Assembly (NCBI GenBank): GCA_007713595.1
Contig: VMRY01000010.1
Span: 62,001 to 126,000, forward strand
From: Sedimenticola thiotaurini
GTDB lineage: Bacteria > Pseudomonadota > Gammaproteobacteria > Chromatiales > Chromatiaceae
DNA length: 64,000 nucleotides
Direction: 5' to 3'
The notes under the pieces: model-generated
The model's input: only the letters and a program-made list of their open reading frames with translations
Told to the model about the DNA's origin: nothing
Databases searched by the model: none
Made by a program: the position numbers and the translations under genes
Part shown: piece after piece, positions 8,662 to 16,836 of the stretch
Layout: each line of letters opens with the position of its first letter
Numbering within the stretch: position 1 is the stretch's first letter

Positions 8662-9551
8662 GAGTCACCTCGCATGGTATCCGCATCCTGCATTATATCT
8701 ATGACGATGGCGGGCGGTTCCGGCGGACAGATCATTTCACAGACGCCACAACCGACGCAGCCGTCGAGAATAACCGGTTTCATACGTTTGATTCCATCAT
8801 CACTGACTATCGGCTCCAGTGCGATCGCATGCTTGGGTGGACATTCATTGCCCTGTCTTTGAGCAACACGGTCCTTGTTTTTTTCACCTTCGGCATTATC
8901 AGCCGCGGCACATTGAGTGATTCGAATCTCGATCGGGCACTGCCGAACACAGAGATCACAGATCTCAAGATCATAGGGATAATCCGCTACTGGTATCGGG
9001 TTCCAGCGGTCGATTTCGTCATAGCGGAGCAACCCCGTGTAATCCGGCCCACGCGCTTGCCCCTTGAAACCTTTACCCTGGATCGCCAGACACTTTCTCG
9101 GTTGGGCTAGTTTTGCAAAGCCCATTCGGGTATCTGCCGGATAGTCGAGGTCATGAGTCAATGCACCCGTTGGACAGGCCAGCACGCACTGCAACCCATC
9201 ACAGGAGAAATCACAGGCTTGATCTCTCGCCTCGATATGCGGCACACCTACACCTGCACCCTTATCCAACTCGACCAACTTGATCGCATTCACCGGGCAG
9301 ACCTGAACACACTGTCCGCACTTGATACAGGAGGAGAGGAAATCCCGCTCATCGGAAGGCGTCTTCAATGCACCGGGAGGACGAAGTGCCATGCTCTTTC
9401 CCTGAACCACAGGCAACAGCCCTACCAGTGAGAAGCCCATGACACCAACGGCTAAAGCAGACGTTCGAAGGAACTCCCGTCGGTTCTGCTCAACCTGCTT
9501 GGGACTGAGGTGTCGTTTGGTCCGTTTTTTAGGTTTGCTCTGGTCACTCAT
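8658..9551 (-). CDS. nosG: NosG (NapG-like) periplasmic ferredoxin with Tat signal
   Basis: Polyferredoxin of 297 residues. The twin-arginine signal RREFLRTSAL begins at residue 24, so it is exported folded with its clusters. It carries several cysteine motifs: CIKCGQCVQVCP, CSCDGLQCVLACP-like spacing, CDLCVRQCP and CVGCGVCEMICPPEPP, consistent with four 4Fe-4S clusters. It is the partner of NosH in the proposed electron route from the quinol pool. Starts and stops overlap with nosD (one base) and nosH (4 bases). Confidence 0.91.
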   Translation of the reverse strand: MSDQSKPKKRTKRHLSPKQVEQNRREFLRTSALAVGVMGFSLVGLLPVVQGKSMALRPPGALKTPSDERDFLSSCIKCGQCVQVCPVNAIKLVELDKGAGVGVPHIEARDQACDFSCDGLQCVLACPTGALTHDLDYPADTRMGFAKLAQPRKCLAIQGKGFKGQARGPDYTGLLRYDEIDRWNPIPVADYPYDLEICDLCVRQCPIEIRITQCAAADNAEGEKNKDRVAQRQGNECPPKHAIALEPIVSDDGIKRMKPVILDGCVGCGVCEMICPPEPPAIVIDIMQDADTMRGDS

Positions 9552-10786
9552 TACTGCACCACCTCCGCAGACATCAGCGGTTTTTCATCACGTAGAATCA
9601 TATCGGGGTCTGAAAAGGGCGCCAGGCGCTCCAGGAAATCGAGCACTTCCAGCACTGGCGATCCCTTAAAATACTGTGCATAGGGCACGTCCATCCAGAT
9701 CCTGTCCGCATAACCGTAAAGCTCATAAGGCTTATCGCCTATACCATCACCATCACGGTCAAACCCTTCATAGTCATCCCAGTAATTGCCTTTCCAGTTG
9801 TTACGATTAGCCGTCTTACCACCACCCACTGTTACCTGAGTGATGTTACCTTTGAAGCGGTTGTTTTCCAGGATATTGCCTTTCCAGTCGTTTAGAAACT
9901 GGATTCCAATACCACTGAATGCGATCAGATTCCCGGTTATACGATTGGTTGCCTCGGGATCATACGGCGACACATCCAGATAGAGGCCCGTCGCGCAATA
10001 GAGAATCTGGTTATCAACCACATCCACATCCGAGGTCTCTTTAAATCCGACACCCATCCCGGTCGGGCCAAGCGAATTGGCGATATAGTTGTTCTTGATG
10101 ACAACGCTATCGCTGTACATCAGGAAGATACCCACCTGATTCCCTTCATAATGATTACCCTCCACCATATTATGCTGGGCATACATGAAGTGCAGCGAGT
10201 ATCTGCCACCCCGGGCATCATTACGGGCAATCAAGTTATCTTTCGAGTACCACACCACAGTATCCCGGGAATTTCGAATGACATTGTCGGTAATCTTGTT
10301 ATTAAAGCTATACCAGAGACGGATAGCATCGCCGCGTACACCAATGTCCACTGGTTTCGAAGAAATATGATTTCTGCGAATAATATTATTTTCCGCCTGG
10401 CCGAGATCGATCCCAAACAGCGCATTATCAATAACATTATCTTTAATGACATTAAAATTGCCCCGAACCTGAATACCGGAATCGATGTCATTATGGGATT
10501 CGCCCGAGTTGGTCAGGCGCAACCCTTTGATTGTTACGCCATCAGCCTCAAGATAAATCACTGAGCCTTTACCGCCACCATCGATGACCACTGCTCCCTG
10601 GCCATCAATTACTATGGATTTGTCGATAGTAACCGGACCGGCATAGGTGCCTGGCGGAGGGGTAAGGATGTCATTCTCATTGGCCGCATCAACCAGGGCC
10701 TGAAAAGAGGGGTACTCCTGCGCAAAAACCAGACAAGGGAGCTGGAGTAGCAAAAAGAGAATGACGGTATAACGCAGCCTAGACAT
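9551..10786 (-). CDS. nosD: NosD, periplasmic beta-helix protein for CuZ assembly
   Basis: Secreted protein of 411 residues with a signal peptide (about 1-22, ending LVFA-QE). The body is a right-handed parallel beta-helix of the CASH/NosD type, seen as repeated N-x-I-x-x-N turns such as NNIIRRNHIS, NNKITDNVIR and NKIL-like stretches from about residue 100 to 320. A conserved NYWDDYEGFDRDGDGIGDKPY segment (about 337-357) closes the helix. NosD works with NosFY to build the tetranuclear CuZ site. It is followed by nosG with a one-base overlap. Confidence 0.93.
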   Translation of the reverse strand: MSRLRYTVILFLLLQLPCLVFAQEYPSFQALVDAANENDILTPPPGTYAGPVTIDKSIVIDGQGAVVIDGGGKGSVIYLEADGVTIKGLRLTNSGESHNDIDSGIQVRGNFNVIKDNVIDNALFGIDLGQAENNIIRRNHISSKPVDIGVRGDAIRLWYSFNNKITDNVIRNSRDTVVWYSKDNLIARNDARGGRYSLHFMYAQHNMVEGNHYEGNQVGIFLMYSDSVVIKNNYIANSLGPTGMGVGFKETSDVDVVDNQILYCATGLYLDVSPYDPEATNRITGNLIAFSGIGIQFLNDWKGNILENNRFKGNITQVTVGGGKTANRNNWKGNYWDDYEGFDRDGDGIGDKPYELYGYADRIWMDVPYAQYFKGSPVLEVLDFLERLAPFSDPDMILRDEKPLMSAEVVQ

Positions 10787-10863
10787 ATATTCCCATTTAC
10801 ATTGATGAGAGCGTCCGCGACCTCATTCAACAGTGTGCTCCGCGCGTTCTACCCTTAATTCAA

Positions 10864-10904
10864 CAATAGCCGCAAAACTCAGGAATTGGGTCTCACGGCT
10901 ATTG
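10864..10904. other. Hairpin between nosB and nosD
   Basis: CAATAGCCG (10864-10872) pairs with CGGCTATTG (10896-10904) across a 23-base loop, in the 126 bases between the NosB-like gene and nosD. There is no U-tract. It may be an mRNA structure affecting the downstream genes; this is a weak call. Confidence 0.3.
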
Positions 10905-10912
10905 CAGGCTAT

Positions 10913-12106
10913 CTACTGAGCATCCTTGAACTGTTTTTTGCGGATCAGTGCTGCTACAGCCAGGACCGGGGACAGCACCAGCATGATAAAGAAACCGATA
11001 TAGGGGTAAGAGTGGGTGGCAAACTGGGCTACTTTGCCATCACCAAACACAGTAGGCATGAAGGGCTTCACTGCGAACGCACCCATAGCATTCAGGGTAT
11101 GCCCATACCACCAGAGCCAGGCCGCATAATCGATCACAAAGAAGACTGGAAGTGCCATTGGAACCAATACCAACAGCCAGTAAAGTATGCCGCCGTTCTT
11201 ACGTGCCCCGAAGAGCAGCAATAACATGGCGCCGGCCATACCGGCAAACACCACATGCAGGGCAATCTTCAGATTGGCCACCATCGGCACAATCTCTTCC
11301 TGATTATTAAAGTAGCGACCTAGGCTCTTACCGTAGTGCCAGGTCATCACCTGAAAAGTGCTGCCGTTCCAAGGCTCAGAAACACGACCGTATTCCAGAT
11401 CCTTTTCATAGGTGATTTTCAGTTGATTAATCATGTAAGCCTTTTCAGAAAGATCCTCAGCTTTTTCGGCTTCCTTTTTGTCTGAAGGCAGATCAACCAC
11501 CACACCCGAATCTTCCAAAGACTTCTTGAGTACACCTACGATACCGCCTATGACAATCTCCGGCTCGCTCTCCTCCTGAGAACTGCCCGCTTCCTGATCC
11601 ATGGAGGTCAGCATGGCCTCCACATAGCCAGCGCTCTGCAGATTGAAGCCATCTTTGCCATAAATTGTGAGATACATCCAGATCAGCAACGCCGCAAACC
11701 CGACGCCCATTATGGTCATTCGCAGTTTCGGCCTGACGCAGATAAAGCCCACCAGCATAATGCCCATAAAGACCATCAGGAACTGGCCAAGACCACGCTC
11801 AATCGGGCCACCTGCCGCAATCGGGTACATGCCCACGTAGTGATTGATTGTGTCCATCTCATGGACGCAATCCAGTGCTATATCCTCTTGTATCTCAGCT
11901 TTATTAACTTTTTCACACCCGTTGAAAACACCGTTCATATGAAAGTGAATTCTAACGCCGTCAGGAAAGGCCTCTTCCGGATAATTGGGAGCGGTCAACG
12001 ACACCCACCAAACCGGAGAATAGAAAATCACGGCCATCAGCCCAATCGCAATAAAGCCGAGGGCGGCGACAATGAAAGTCTGTTTACTATTGGCTACTGC
12101 ATTCAT
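10913..12106 (-). CDS. nosB: NosB-like integral membrane protein of clade II nos cluster
   Basis: About 397 residues with some six hydrophobic segments: one at the N-terminus (IVAALGFIAIGLMAVIFY), two around residues 105-150, and three near the C-terminus. Two soluble loops lie between. The first contains HFHMNGVFNGCEKVN and NHYVGM, with His, Met and Cys that could bind metal. The second is a charged, Glu/Lys-rich stretch near residues 175-225. Position just ahead of nosD, plus topology, fit NosB, a clade II-specific membrane protein whose biochemical role is unknown. The ATG at 12106 is preferred to one 19 codons upstream, where the residues look non-coding. Confidence 0.75.
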   Translation of the reverse strand: MNAVANSKQTFIVAALGFIAIGLMAVIFYSPVWWVSLTAPNYPEEAFPDGVRIHFHMNGVFNGCEKVNKAEIQEDIALDCVHEMDTINHYVGMYPIAAGGPIERGLGQFLMVFMGIMLVGFICVRPKLRMTIMGVGFAALLIWMYLTIYGKDGFNLQSAGYVEAMLTSMDQEAGSSQEESEPEIVIGGIVGVLKKSLEDSGVVVDLPSDKKEAEKAEDLSEKAYMINQLKITYEKDLEYGRVSEPWNGSTFQVMTWHYGKSLGRYFNNQEEIVPMVANLKIALHVVFAGMAGAMLLLLFGARKNGGILYWLLVLVPMALPVFFVIDYAAWLWWYGHTLNAMGAFAVKPFMPTVFGDGKVAQFATHSYPYIGFFIMLVLSPVLAVAALIRKKQFKDAQ

Positions 12107-12205
12107 GATAAGTGACGTTTCAGGTGTTAAACAAAGGGGAACCCGAAGTCGGTCGCATGACACTTCGTCAGCAAAATATCATACGACCGGAGGGGGCTTT
12201 ATGAA

Positions 12206-12940
12206 TCAATCGAAATCTGGATTTTTCCAGTTCTTGGAAGGAGCCAGATCCTTAGGATCAACAGGGATACGAGAAACATAGTTAATCACCATCTTCATAT
12301 CCTTATCAGTGAAGTTTTTGATCTGCTCAACCATATCAGGGTTTGCGTTACGGCGCTTGCCATCACGAATCCACTCAAACTGGCGAACCATATAGGCGTA
12401 GTGCTGTCCCTCAATGCGGGGATAGAACTTGACCTTATCTCCCTGACCATGGTCACCGTGACACTTCACACAGTTATCTGCAAAAAGCTTCTTACCCTGC
12501 TCGAATTCAGGTGTACCTTCCGCCCACTCACCCTTACCATTCTCCGGGTTCATTGGCAGCTTTTCGATATAAGCGGTCACATCCGCCAGCGCATGCTCAT
12601 CACCAATGGATTCGGGCAGCGCAAAGGGATACATGGTGGGGTTATCACGATTCAGTGCACGGATATCCGCCAGCTGTTTGATCAATACAGGACGGTGCTG
12701 ACCAGCTAACTGCGGGAATGTACCATCATCAAAGCCCCAGCCCTCGGGCATATGACAGGCAGAACAGACTTCAAAGATATCCCGTCCATTCTCCAGATCC
12801 GGCTCAAGATGCATGGCGGCATCAGTCTCACCACTTACGGTATCCTTACTCCACTCGGATGTATCAGCCGCACTGACACCAAAACTGAGGCTTATCGCCA
12901 CTGCAGCCGCAAGGCCGGTAAGTACAGGTTTTACACTCAT
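12206..12940 (-). CDS. Dihaem cytochrome c4-type protein
   Basis: Periplasmic dihaem cytochrome of 244 residues. A signal peptide (about 1-25, ending VSAADT) precedes two cytochrome domains with haem motifs C59-x2-C62-H63 and C157-x2-C160-H161. The two-domain layout is that of cytochrome c4. In clade II nos clusters the c-type cytochromes NosC1/NosC2 are thought to pass electrons to NosZ, and this gene is the likely equivalent here, though placed before nosB. A good ribosome site (AGGAG) stands just upstream. A perfect FNR/Dnr-type palindrome lies 165 bases upstream of the start, suggesting an anaerobic promoter for this gene and the genes after it. Confidence 0.88.
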   Translation of the reverse strand: MSVKPVLTGLAAAVAISLSFGVSAADTSEWSKDTVSGETDAAMHLEPDLENGRDIFEVCSACHMPEGWGFDDGTFPQLAGQHRPVLIKQLADIRALNRDNPTMYPFALPESIGDEHALADVTAYIEKLPMNPENGKGEWAEGTPEFEQGKKLFADNCVKCHGDHGQGDKVKFYPRIEGQHYAYMVRQFEWIRDGKRRNANPDMVEQIKNFTDKDMKMVINYVSRIPVDPKDLAPSKNWKNPDFD

Positions 12941-13246
12941 TACATTTCTCCTGATTGTCCTGACTTAAACTGAGACAATCACTGCATTAGTTAGTTGCCC
13001 GCTTTTCAGCGGGCGCTTATCTGATCGACTGGATTGCAAATCAACTAAGGGTGATGTCCGATTAAAAACCGCCGGGAGGTTGCCACAATGAACATTCGTT
13101 TTCATTGATGCAAATCAACCGAACCCCAATGGATTTTTGCAGTATCCACCGACTAACCAGTTCTAAGCACTGGATAGCAGTCTCCCATATTGACCAATTT
13201 CTGGCATTGAGAACTATCAATCAGAGGGCAAATTGCACCCACAAGA
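12941..13246. promoter_or_regulatory. Regulatory gap between the two cytochrome genes
   Basis: A 306-base non-coding stretch. It holds a 7-bp hairpin GCCCGCT/AGCGGGC (12997-13014) in the leader of the cytochrome c4 gene, a perfect FNR/Dnr-type site (13105-13118) and a weaker one, TTGAGAACTATCAA (13207-13220, one mismatch). It most likely carries the promoter of the transcript running from the cytochrome c4 gene through nosB-nosD onwards. No small gene is visible. Confidence 0.55.
13105..13118. promoter_or_regulatory. FNR/Dnr-type binding site before the cytochrome c4 gene
   Basis: TTGATGCAAATCAA is an exact TTGAT-N4-ATCAA palindrome. It is the second perfect site in this nos region and lies 165 bases upstream of the minus-strand cytochrome c4 start, implying a long leader if it acts as an activator there. 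Confidence 0.65.
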
Positions 13247-13570
13247 TCAGTTCTGGGCAGCTAGCCAATCAGCCAAAGTACGCATTTCCTCTTCGTTGAC
13301 CAGCCCCATCACACCTTTCATGGCAGCAGTCTGTCCGTTAGAACGTGCGCCGGACTTAATATCTTTCATCTGGTTGAACATGTAATCCGCATTTTGTCCC
13401 GCCAAAGATGGGTAAAATGGCATCAGCGGTGTCTTGGCGTCCTTACCATGGCAAGACCAACAGGTCTTGGCCTTAAAAAGGGCCGCACCATCTGCCGCAG
13501 CCGCTGATGTACCCACCATCATGGAGGCCACCGCAGTCACGGCCGCAGCCAAAGTCACTATTTTGCGCAT
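13247..13570 (-). CDS. Monohaem cytochrome c downstream of nosZ
   Basis: Small periplasmic cytochrome of 107 residues. A signal peptide (about 1-26, ending AAAADG) is followed by one haem motif, C37-WS-C40-H41, and several Met residues (M64, M68, M84, M88) that could serve as sixth ligand. It is about two thirds identical, by eye and without gaps over 80 residues, to the cytochrome encoded just upstream of nosZ. A duplication is the simplest explanation. It is a candidate electron donor to NosZ. The ATG at 13570 has AGGT upstream; an in-frame start 20 codons earlier would sit inside the nosZ terminator and is unlikely. Confidence 0.88.
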   Translation of the reverse strand: MRKIVTLAAAVTAVASMMVGTSAAAADGAALFKAKTCWSCHGKDAKTPLMPFYPSLAGQNADYMFNQMKDIKSGARSNGQTAAMKGVMGLVNEEEMRTLADWLAAQN

Positions 13571-13608
13571 AACGTATACCTCACTACTATAAAGGTTGTA
13601 GAGAATAC

Positions 13609-13645
13609 AAAAGGAGAGGGGCTCCAGCAAGAGCCCCTCCCCTTT
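13609..13645 (-). terminator. Hairpin terminator after nosZ
   Basis: A long near-perfect stem: GGAGAGGGGCTC (13613-13624) against GAGCCCCTCCCC (13631-13642), with one mismatch, flanked by four A on one side and five T on the other. It lies in the 106-base gap between nosZ and the following cytochrome gene. It should end most nosZ transcripts and set a lower level for the downstream maturation genes. A T-run follows the stem in both directions. Confidence 0.7.
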
Positions 13646-13676
13646 TTCAGGTCAATTACCTTCGTTATCAGGCTAT

Positions 13677-15977
13677 TTATTTAGCCTGGACCTTGACGGC
13701 TCCATTCTGCTCAAGATGAGTCTTAGCACGCAGACCCATGTCAGCAGTCTTCACCTGATACTGCCACCACTGACCGGCCCAGAGTGTAGCATTCTGGTAG
13801 TCGCCCTTGGCAGCATAGTCTTCAGCCTTCTTCTTGGCTTCGCCAGCAAAACCAAGCTGTTCAGTTGCATCTTCAACCAGGGCCACAACAGACGGGAAGT
13901 CCTTGAAGTTGTGGCTGGTAATGAAGCCTACCACTGAATCGATAACTGCCTGGGTCTCGACGTTGGTCTTAACCTGCTTGTCATAGTCAGCCTTGGTATA
14001 CTGTTGACCCTCTTCCACGGCCCCGCCTTTTGATACATAACCTTTTGGTTTAACCAGCAGGTAACCTTGCATCTCTAGATGGAGAGCAGAACAGAACTCG
14101 GTGCAGTAGTAAGGATAGACACCGGCTTTATCTGCCTTGAAGGTGTAAGACGCCGTTTTACCAGGTTCGATCGAGAGATTGACGCTCTGGCCATAGATCG
14201 CGAAGCCATGAACCTCATCCTCTGCACGCTCAAGGTTGGTGAAGTGCAGTGAAACAGTATCGCCTTCTTCAACTTCGATGATCTCAGGCGTGATATGTGA
14301 ACGAATCACGGTACCGTAGACATGGGTCACACCATCAACCGTCTCGGTTTTCTCGCGACCTGCACGGGTGCGGTAGGGAGAACGCTCATCGGTACGACTG
14401 TTCCAGCCTGATTTGTAGCGTACGGCAGGTTTCAGTTTGTCAGCCTTGATAGCTACTGCATAGTGGGGTTCGCCCAGTGGCAGTGGCATATCGTAGAGCA
14501 GCTGCATCTTGTCACCGCTGATATCGATCAGCTGATGGTTCTGCGGATGCAGTGGACCAACAGGATTGAATCGATCAATAGCCAGCTTGTTCAGTGACAC
14601 GAGATACTTGCCATCTGGAGAAACTGAATCACCCTCCATCGCCATCAAGTGACCGATGTTGTAGTGAATGTGCAGTTGATCCAGTACCTTACCTTCACAG
14701 TAGTCCCACTTGGTAACCATGGAATCAACATAGATGGAGGTGTAGACAACACACTTCTTCGAGTCATACTGGGTATGCAGCGGACCAAGGCCCACAGCCA
14801 CCTGAGTATGTAACGCATCTTTCAGGGCAATGATGGGGATACCATAGGGATCCTTGCCTTCAAACTTCTTGGCCGCCATGGCTTTCTGGATCTTTTCCCA
14901 GCTGTAAACCCAGGTATGACTATCCAGTTTACCGGAGACGATCAAGTGCGTACCGTCCGGGCTGACATCCACACCGTGTGGGCTCTTGGGCTCTGGTACC
15001 AGATAGAGCAGCTCTTCTTTGATCGCCTGGGCCATCGGGATCATATAAGAACCGTTAACCTTGGAGACCTTACCAGCCGCAACCAGCTCAGCCGCTTTCT
15101 TCCAGTTGGTGATATGCAGGAAGTCGGTATCTTTCTGCGAACAACCTGCCTCGAAAGGAGGACGCCCGGTCTCGATACCACCTACATAACGCTCAGAACA
15201 GAATGAGTTGGTGAAACCCCAGCCATAAGAGGGGCCTTTACCTGCGTCAGACAAATCCTGGCTGTAGGGGGGCAACTCGAAGGTGAATGACTGATCAGGC
15301 TGTATACGGCCTTTCTCTAAATCGAACTTCCAGTAGGTCACACCACCACGGTATTTGTCGTTGAATTCAGACAAGGGAACGAAGTCTGAGCTGAAGGGTG
15401 CTGCGTACTGTGCCGCTTCCATTACATACTCACTATTGGGGGTCATGAAAGCACCGCCATGTGAGGATTTAAAGAAGGGATTAACCACGATCTGCTTGGT
15501 TTCAAAGTCATGCAGATCAATCACCGCGAGACGCGGGTTAGCCTTATCATTGATAACCAGGTATTTACCGTTGTAATCACCTTCGGTTTCACTGAACGCC
15601 GGATGATGAGTGTCACCCCAAGTGATATCTTTACCCTGAATACGACCCTGCTTCAGAACCTCTTTGGATTCATCATCAAAGCCATAACCCTGCCAGGGTT
15701 CCGGGGTAAATACGCCGATGTATTTCAGGATACGCATGGACGGGATACCGTACACAATCACCTGACCACTCTGTCCACCGGAAGCGAAAACGAGATACTC
15801 GTCACGTCCGCCAGTAGGCGTATAGGTCTTCGCTGCGGCTAGCAGATCTTTCTGCGTCAGGCCGCGAGCCTTCATGACATCTTCGAGTGACGCCTGGGAA
15901 TATGCACTAGCCGTTGCGCCAAGACCCATTACCAGGCCCAGCATAAGCGACAATGTGCGCTTGTTATTCACTTTCAT
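13677..15977 (-). CDS. nosZ: Nitrous-oxide reductase, clade II (Sec-dependent)
   Basis: Copper enzyme of 766 residues reducing N2O to N2 in the periplasm. The N-terminus is a Sec-type signal peptide (about 1-28) with no twin arginine, which marks clade II. A seven-bladed propeller follows with CuZ histidines, for example in WGDTHHPAFSETEG, SSHGGAF and SPHGVDVSPDG. The cupredoxin CuA domain has C-x3-C-x3-H-x2-M in CTEFCSALHLEM, ending near residue 636. Unusually, about 130 more residues follow. They look largely helical and charged and have no CxxCH haem motif. A GGAGA ribosome site precedes the ATG. A near-consensus FNR/Dnr-type site lies 94 bases upstream and a strong hairpin terminator downstream. 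Confidence 0.95.
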   Translation of the reverse strand: MKVNNKRTLSLMLGLVMGLGATASAYSQASLEDVMKARGLTQKDLLAAAKTYTPTGGRDEYLVFASGGQSGQVIVYGIPSMRILKYIGVFTPEPWQGYGFDDESKEVLKQGRIQGKDITWGDTHHPAFSETEGDYNGKYLVINDKANPRLAVIDLHDFETKQIVVNPFFKSSHGGAFMTPNSEYVMEAAQYAAPFSSDFVPLSEFNDKYRGGVTYWKFDLEKGRIQPDQSFTFELPPYSQDLSDAGKGPSYGWGFTNSFCSERYVGGIETGRPPFEAGCSQKDTDFLHITNWKKAAELVAAGKVSKVNGSYMIPMAQAIKEELLYLVPEPKSPHGVDVSPDGTHLIVSGKLDSHTWVYSWEKIQKAMAAKKFEGKDPYGIPIIALKDALHTQVAVGLGPLHTQYDSKKCVVYTSIYVDSMVTKWDYCEGKVLDQLHIHYNIGHLMAMEGDSVSPDGKYLVSLNKLAIDRFNPVGPLHPQNHQLIDISGDKMQLLYDMPLPLGEPHYAVAIKADKLKPAVRYKSGWNSRTDERSPYRTRAGREKTETVDGVTHVYGTVIRSHITPEIIEVEEGDTVSLHFTNLERAEDEVHGFAIYGQSVNLSIEPGKTASYTFKADKAGVYPYYCTEFCSALHLEMQGYLLVKPKGYVSKGGAVEEGQQYTKADYDKQVKTNVETQAVIDSVVGFITSHNFKDFPSVVALVEDATEQLGFAGEAKKKAEDYAAKGDYQNATLWAGQWWQYQVKTADMGLRAKTHLEQNGAVKVQAK

Positions 15978-16070
15978 GAGACACGTCTCCGTTTAAGGAC
16001 TTTATTCTTGCGCTATCGCGCTATTGTTAGAATTGCACTGGCATGTTGCGCTGTGAGGGTCACGAAATCA

Positions 16071-16084
16071 TTGACTTCGATCAA
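16071..16084. promoter_or_regulatory. FNR/Dnr-type site upstream of nosZ
   Basis: TTGACTTCGATCAA differs from TTGAT-N4-ATCAA at one position. It lies 94 bases upstream of the nosZ start on the minus strand. Together with the two perfect sites further downstream it suggests that one regulator controls nosZ, the accessory genes and the copper operon. Confidence 0.55.
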
Positions 16085-16185
16085 TCAATCACGGCATATG
16101 CCAAAAAAATGTGGCAAATACCACAACTCCCTTTAGCTGGACTGACATTAGTCAAATTAATGGCTGTTGTCCACCCATCATGAAC

Positions 16186-16218
16186 AAAAAAACGCCGGGC
16201 ATAGCCTCGGCGTTTTTT
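16186..16218 (-). terminator. Terminator between the upstream cytochrome gene and nosZ
   Basis: AACGCCG (16191-16197) pairs with CGGCGTT (16208-16214), with a further GGC/GCC pairing inside and one bulged base. A-run and T-run flanks on both sides make it bidirectional in form. It lies about 30 bases after the stop of the minus-strand monohaem cytochrome, so it ends that transcript and leaves nosZ with its own promoter. Confidence 0.75.
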
Positions 16219-16248
16219 CTGACCCTTACTAAAAAAGCAGTTAGGAAA

Positions 16249-16563
16249 TCACTGAGCAGCTAGCCACTCAGCAATCGCTTGCAGGTCTTCATCAGAAACA
16301 GACATTACGATACCTTTCATAGCAGCCGTCTGGCCATTATTGCGGGCACCACTCTTGATATCTTTCATCTGATTCAGAGCATACTGTGCATTCTGACCTG
16401 CCAGCTTGGGGTAGGTTGGCATAATAGGCGTCTTGGCATCAGCACCATGACAAGCCGAACAGCCTTTAGAGGTGTACAGCGCAGCGCCATCAGCAGCGAC
16501 AGCGGTACCAACAAGACCCAATGAAAGCAGGGCAGCGCCTGCGAATGTAGCAATGTTTTTCAT
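16249..16563 (-). CDS. Monohaem cytochrome c upstream of nosZ
   Basis: Periplasmic cytochrome of 104 residues. A signal peptide (about 1-24, ending AVAADG) is followed by one haem motif, C35-SA-C38-H39, and a C-terminal helix ending AEWLAAQ. It is a close paralogue of the cytochrome encoded on the other side of nosZ, sharing the NQMKDIKSGAR-NGQTAAMKG core. The ribosome site AAGGTG stands well placed. Its own terminator follows, so it is probably transcribed alone. Likely role: electron carrier to NosZ or to a terminal oxidase. The 260-odd bases upstream, towards rapA, show no clear operator. Confidence 0.88.
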   Translation of the reverse strand: MKNIATFAGAALLSLGLVGTAVAADGAALYTSKGCSACHGADAKTPIMPTYPKLAGQNAQYALNQMKDIKSGARNNGQTAAMKGIVMSVSDEDLQAIAEWLAAQ

Positions 16564-16836
16564 CTATGCATCACCTTCTTTTTTAAGTTAAAAACCCGAC
16601 TCTATTCCAAAGAATACCCCAAAGAGCCGCATGAGAATAGTCTGCCTATAGTAACATTTTATTCTAGATATCAATCCATGGCTTTATTGAGGTTAATGGA
16701 CAACCATACCCTACTAAGGCAAGAATGCGTAACAGAAGTTCCTAGTTCCAACACTCAGGCAGATCACCTCAATAGAAATAGTCAATCAATCAGCGTATCC
16801 TTCCGCCCTCTTGAATAATGCACGCTAGTGACTACT

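Noticed and set aside
13031..13044. Further FNR-like site GGATTGCAAATCAA
   Set aside because: Only one half matches the consensus; the other half is too far off.
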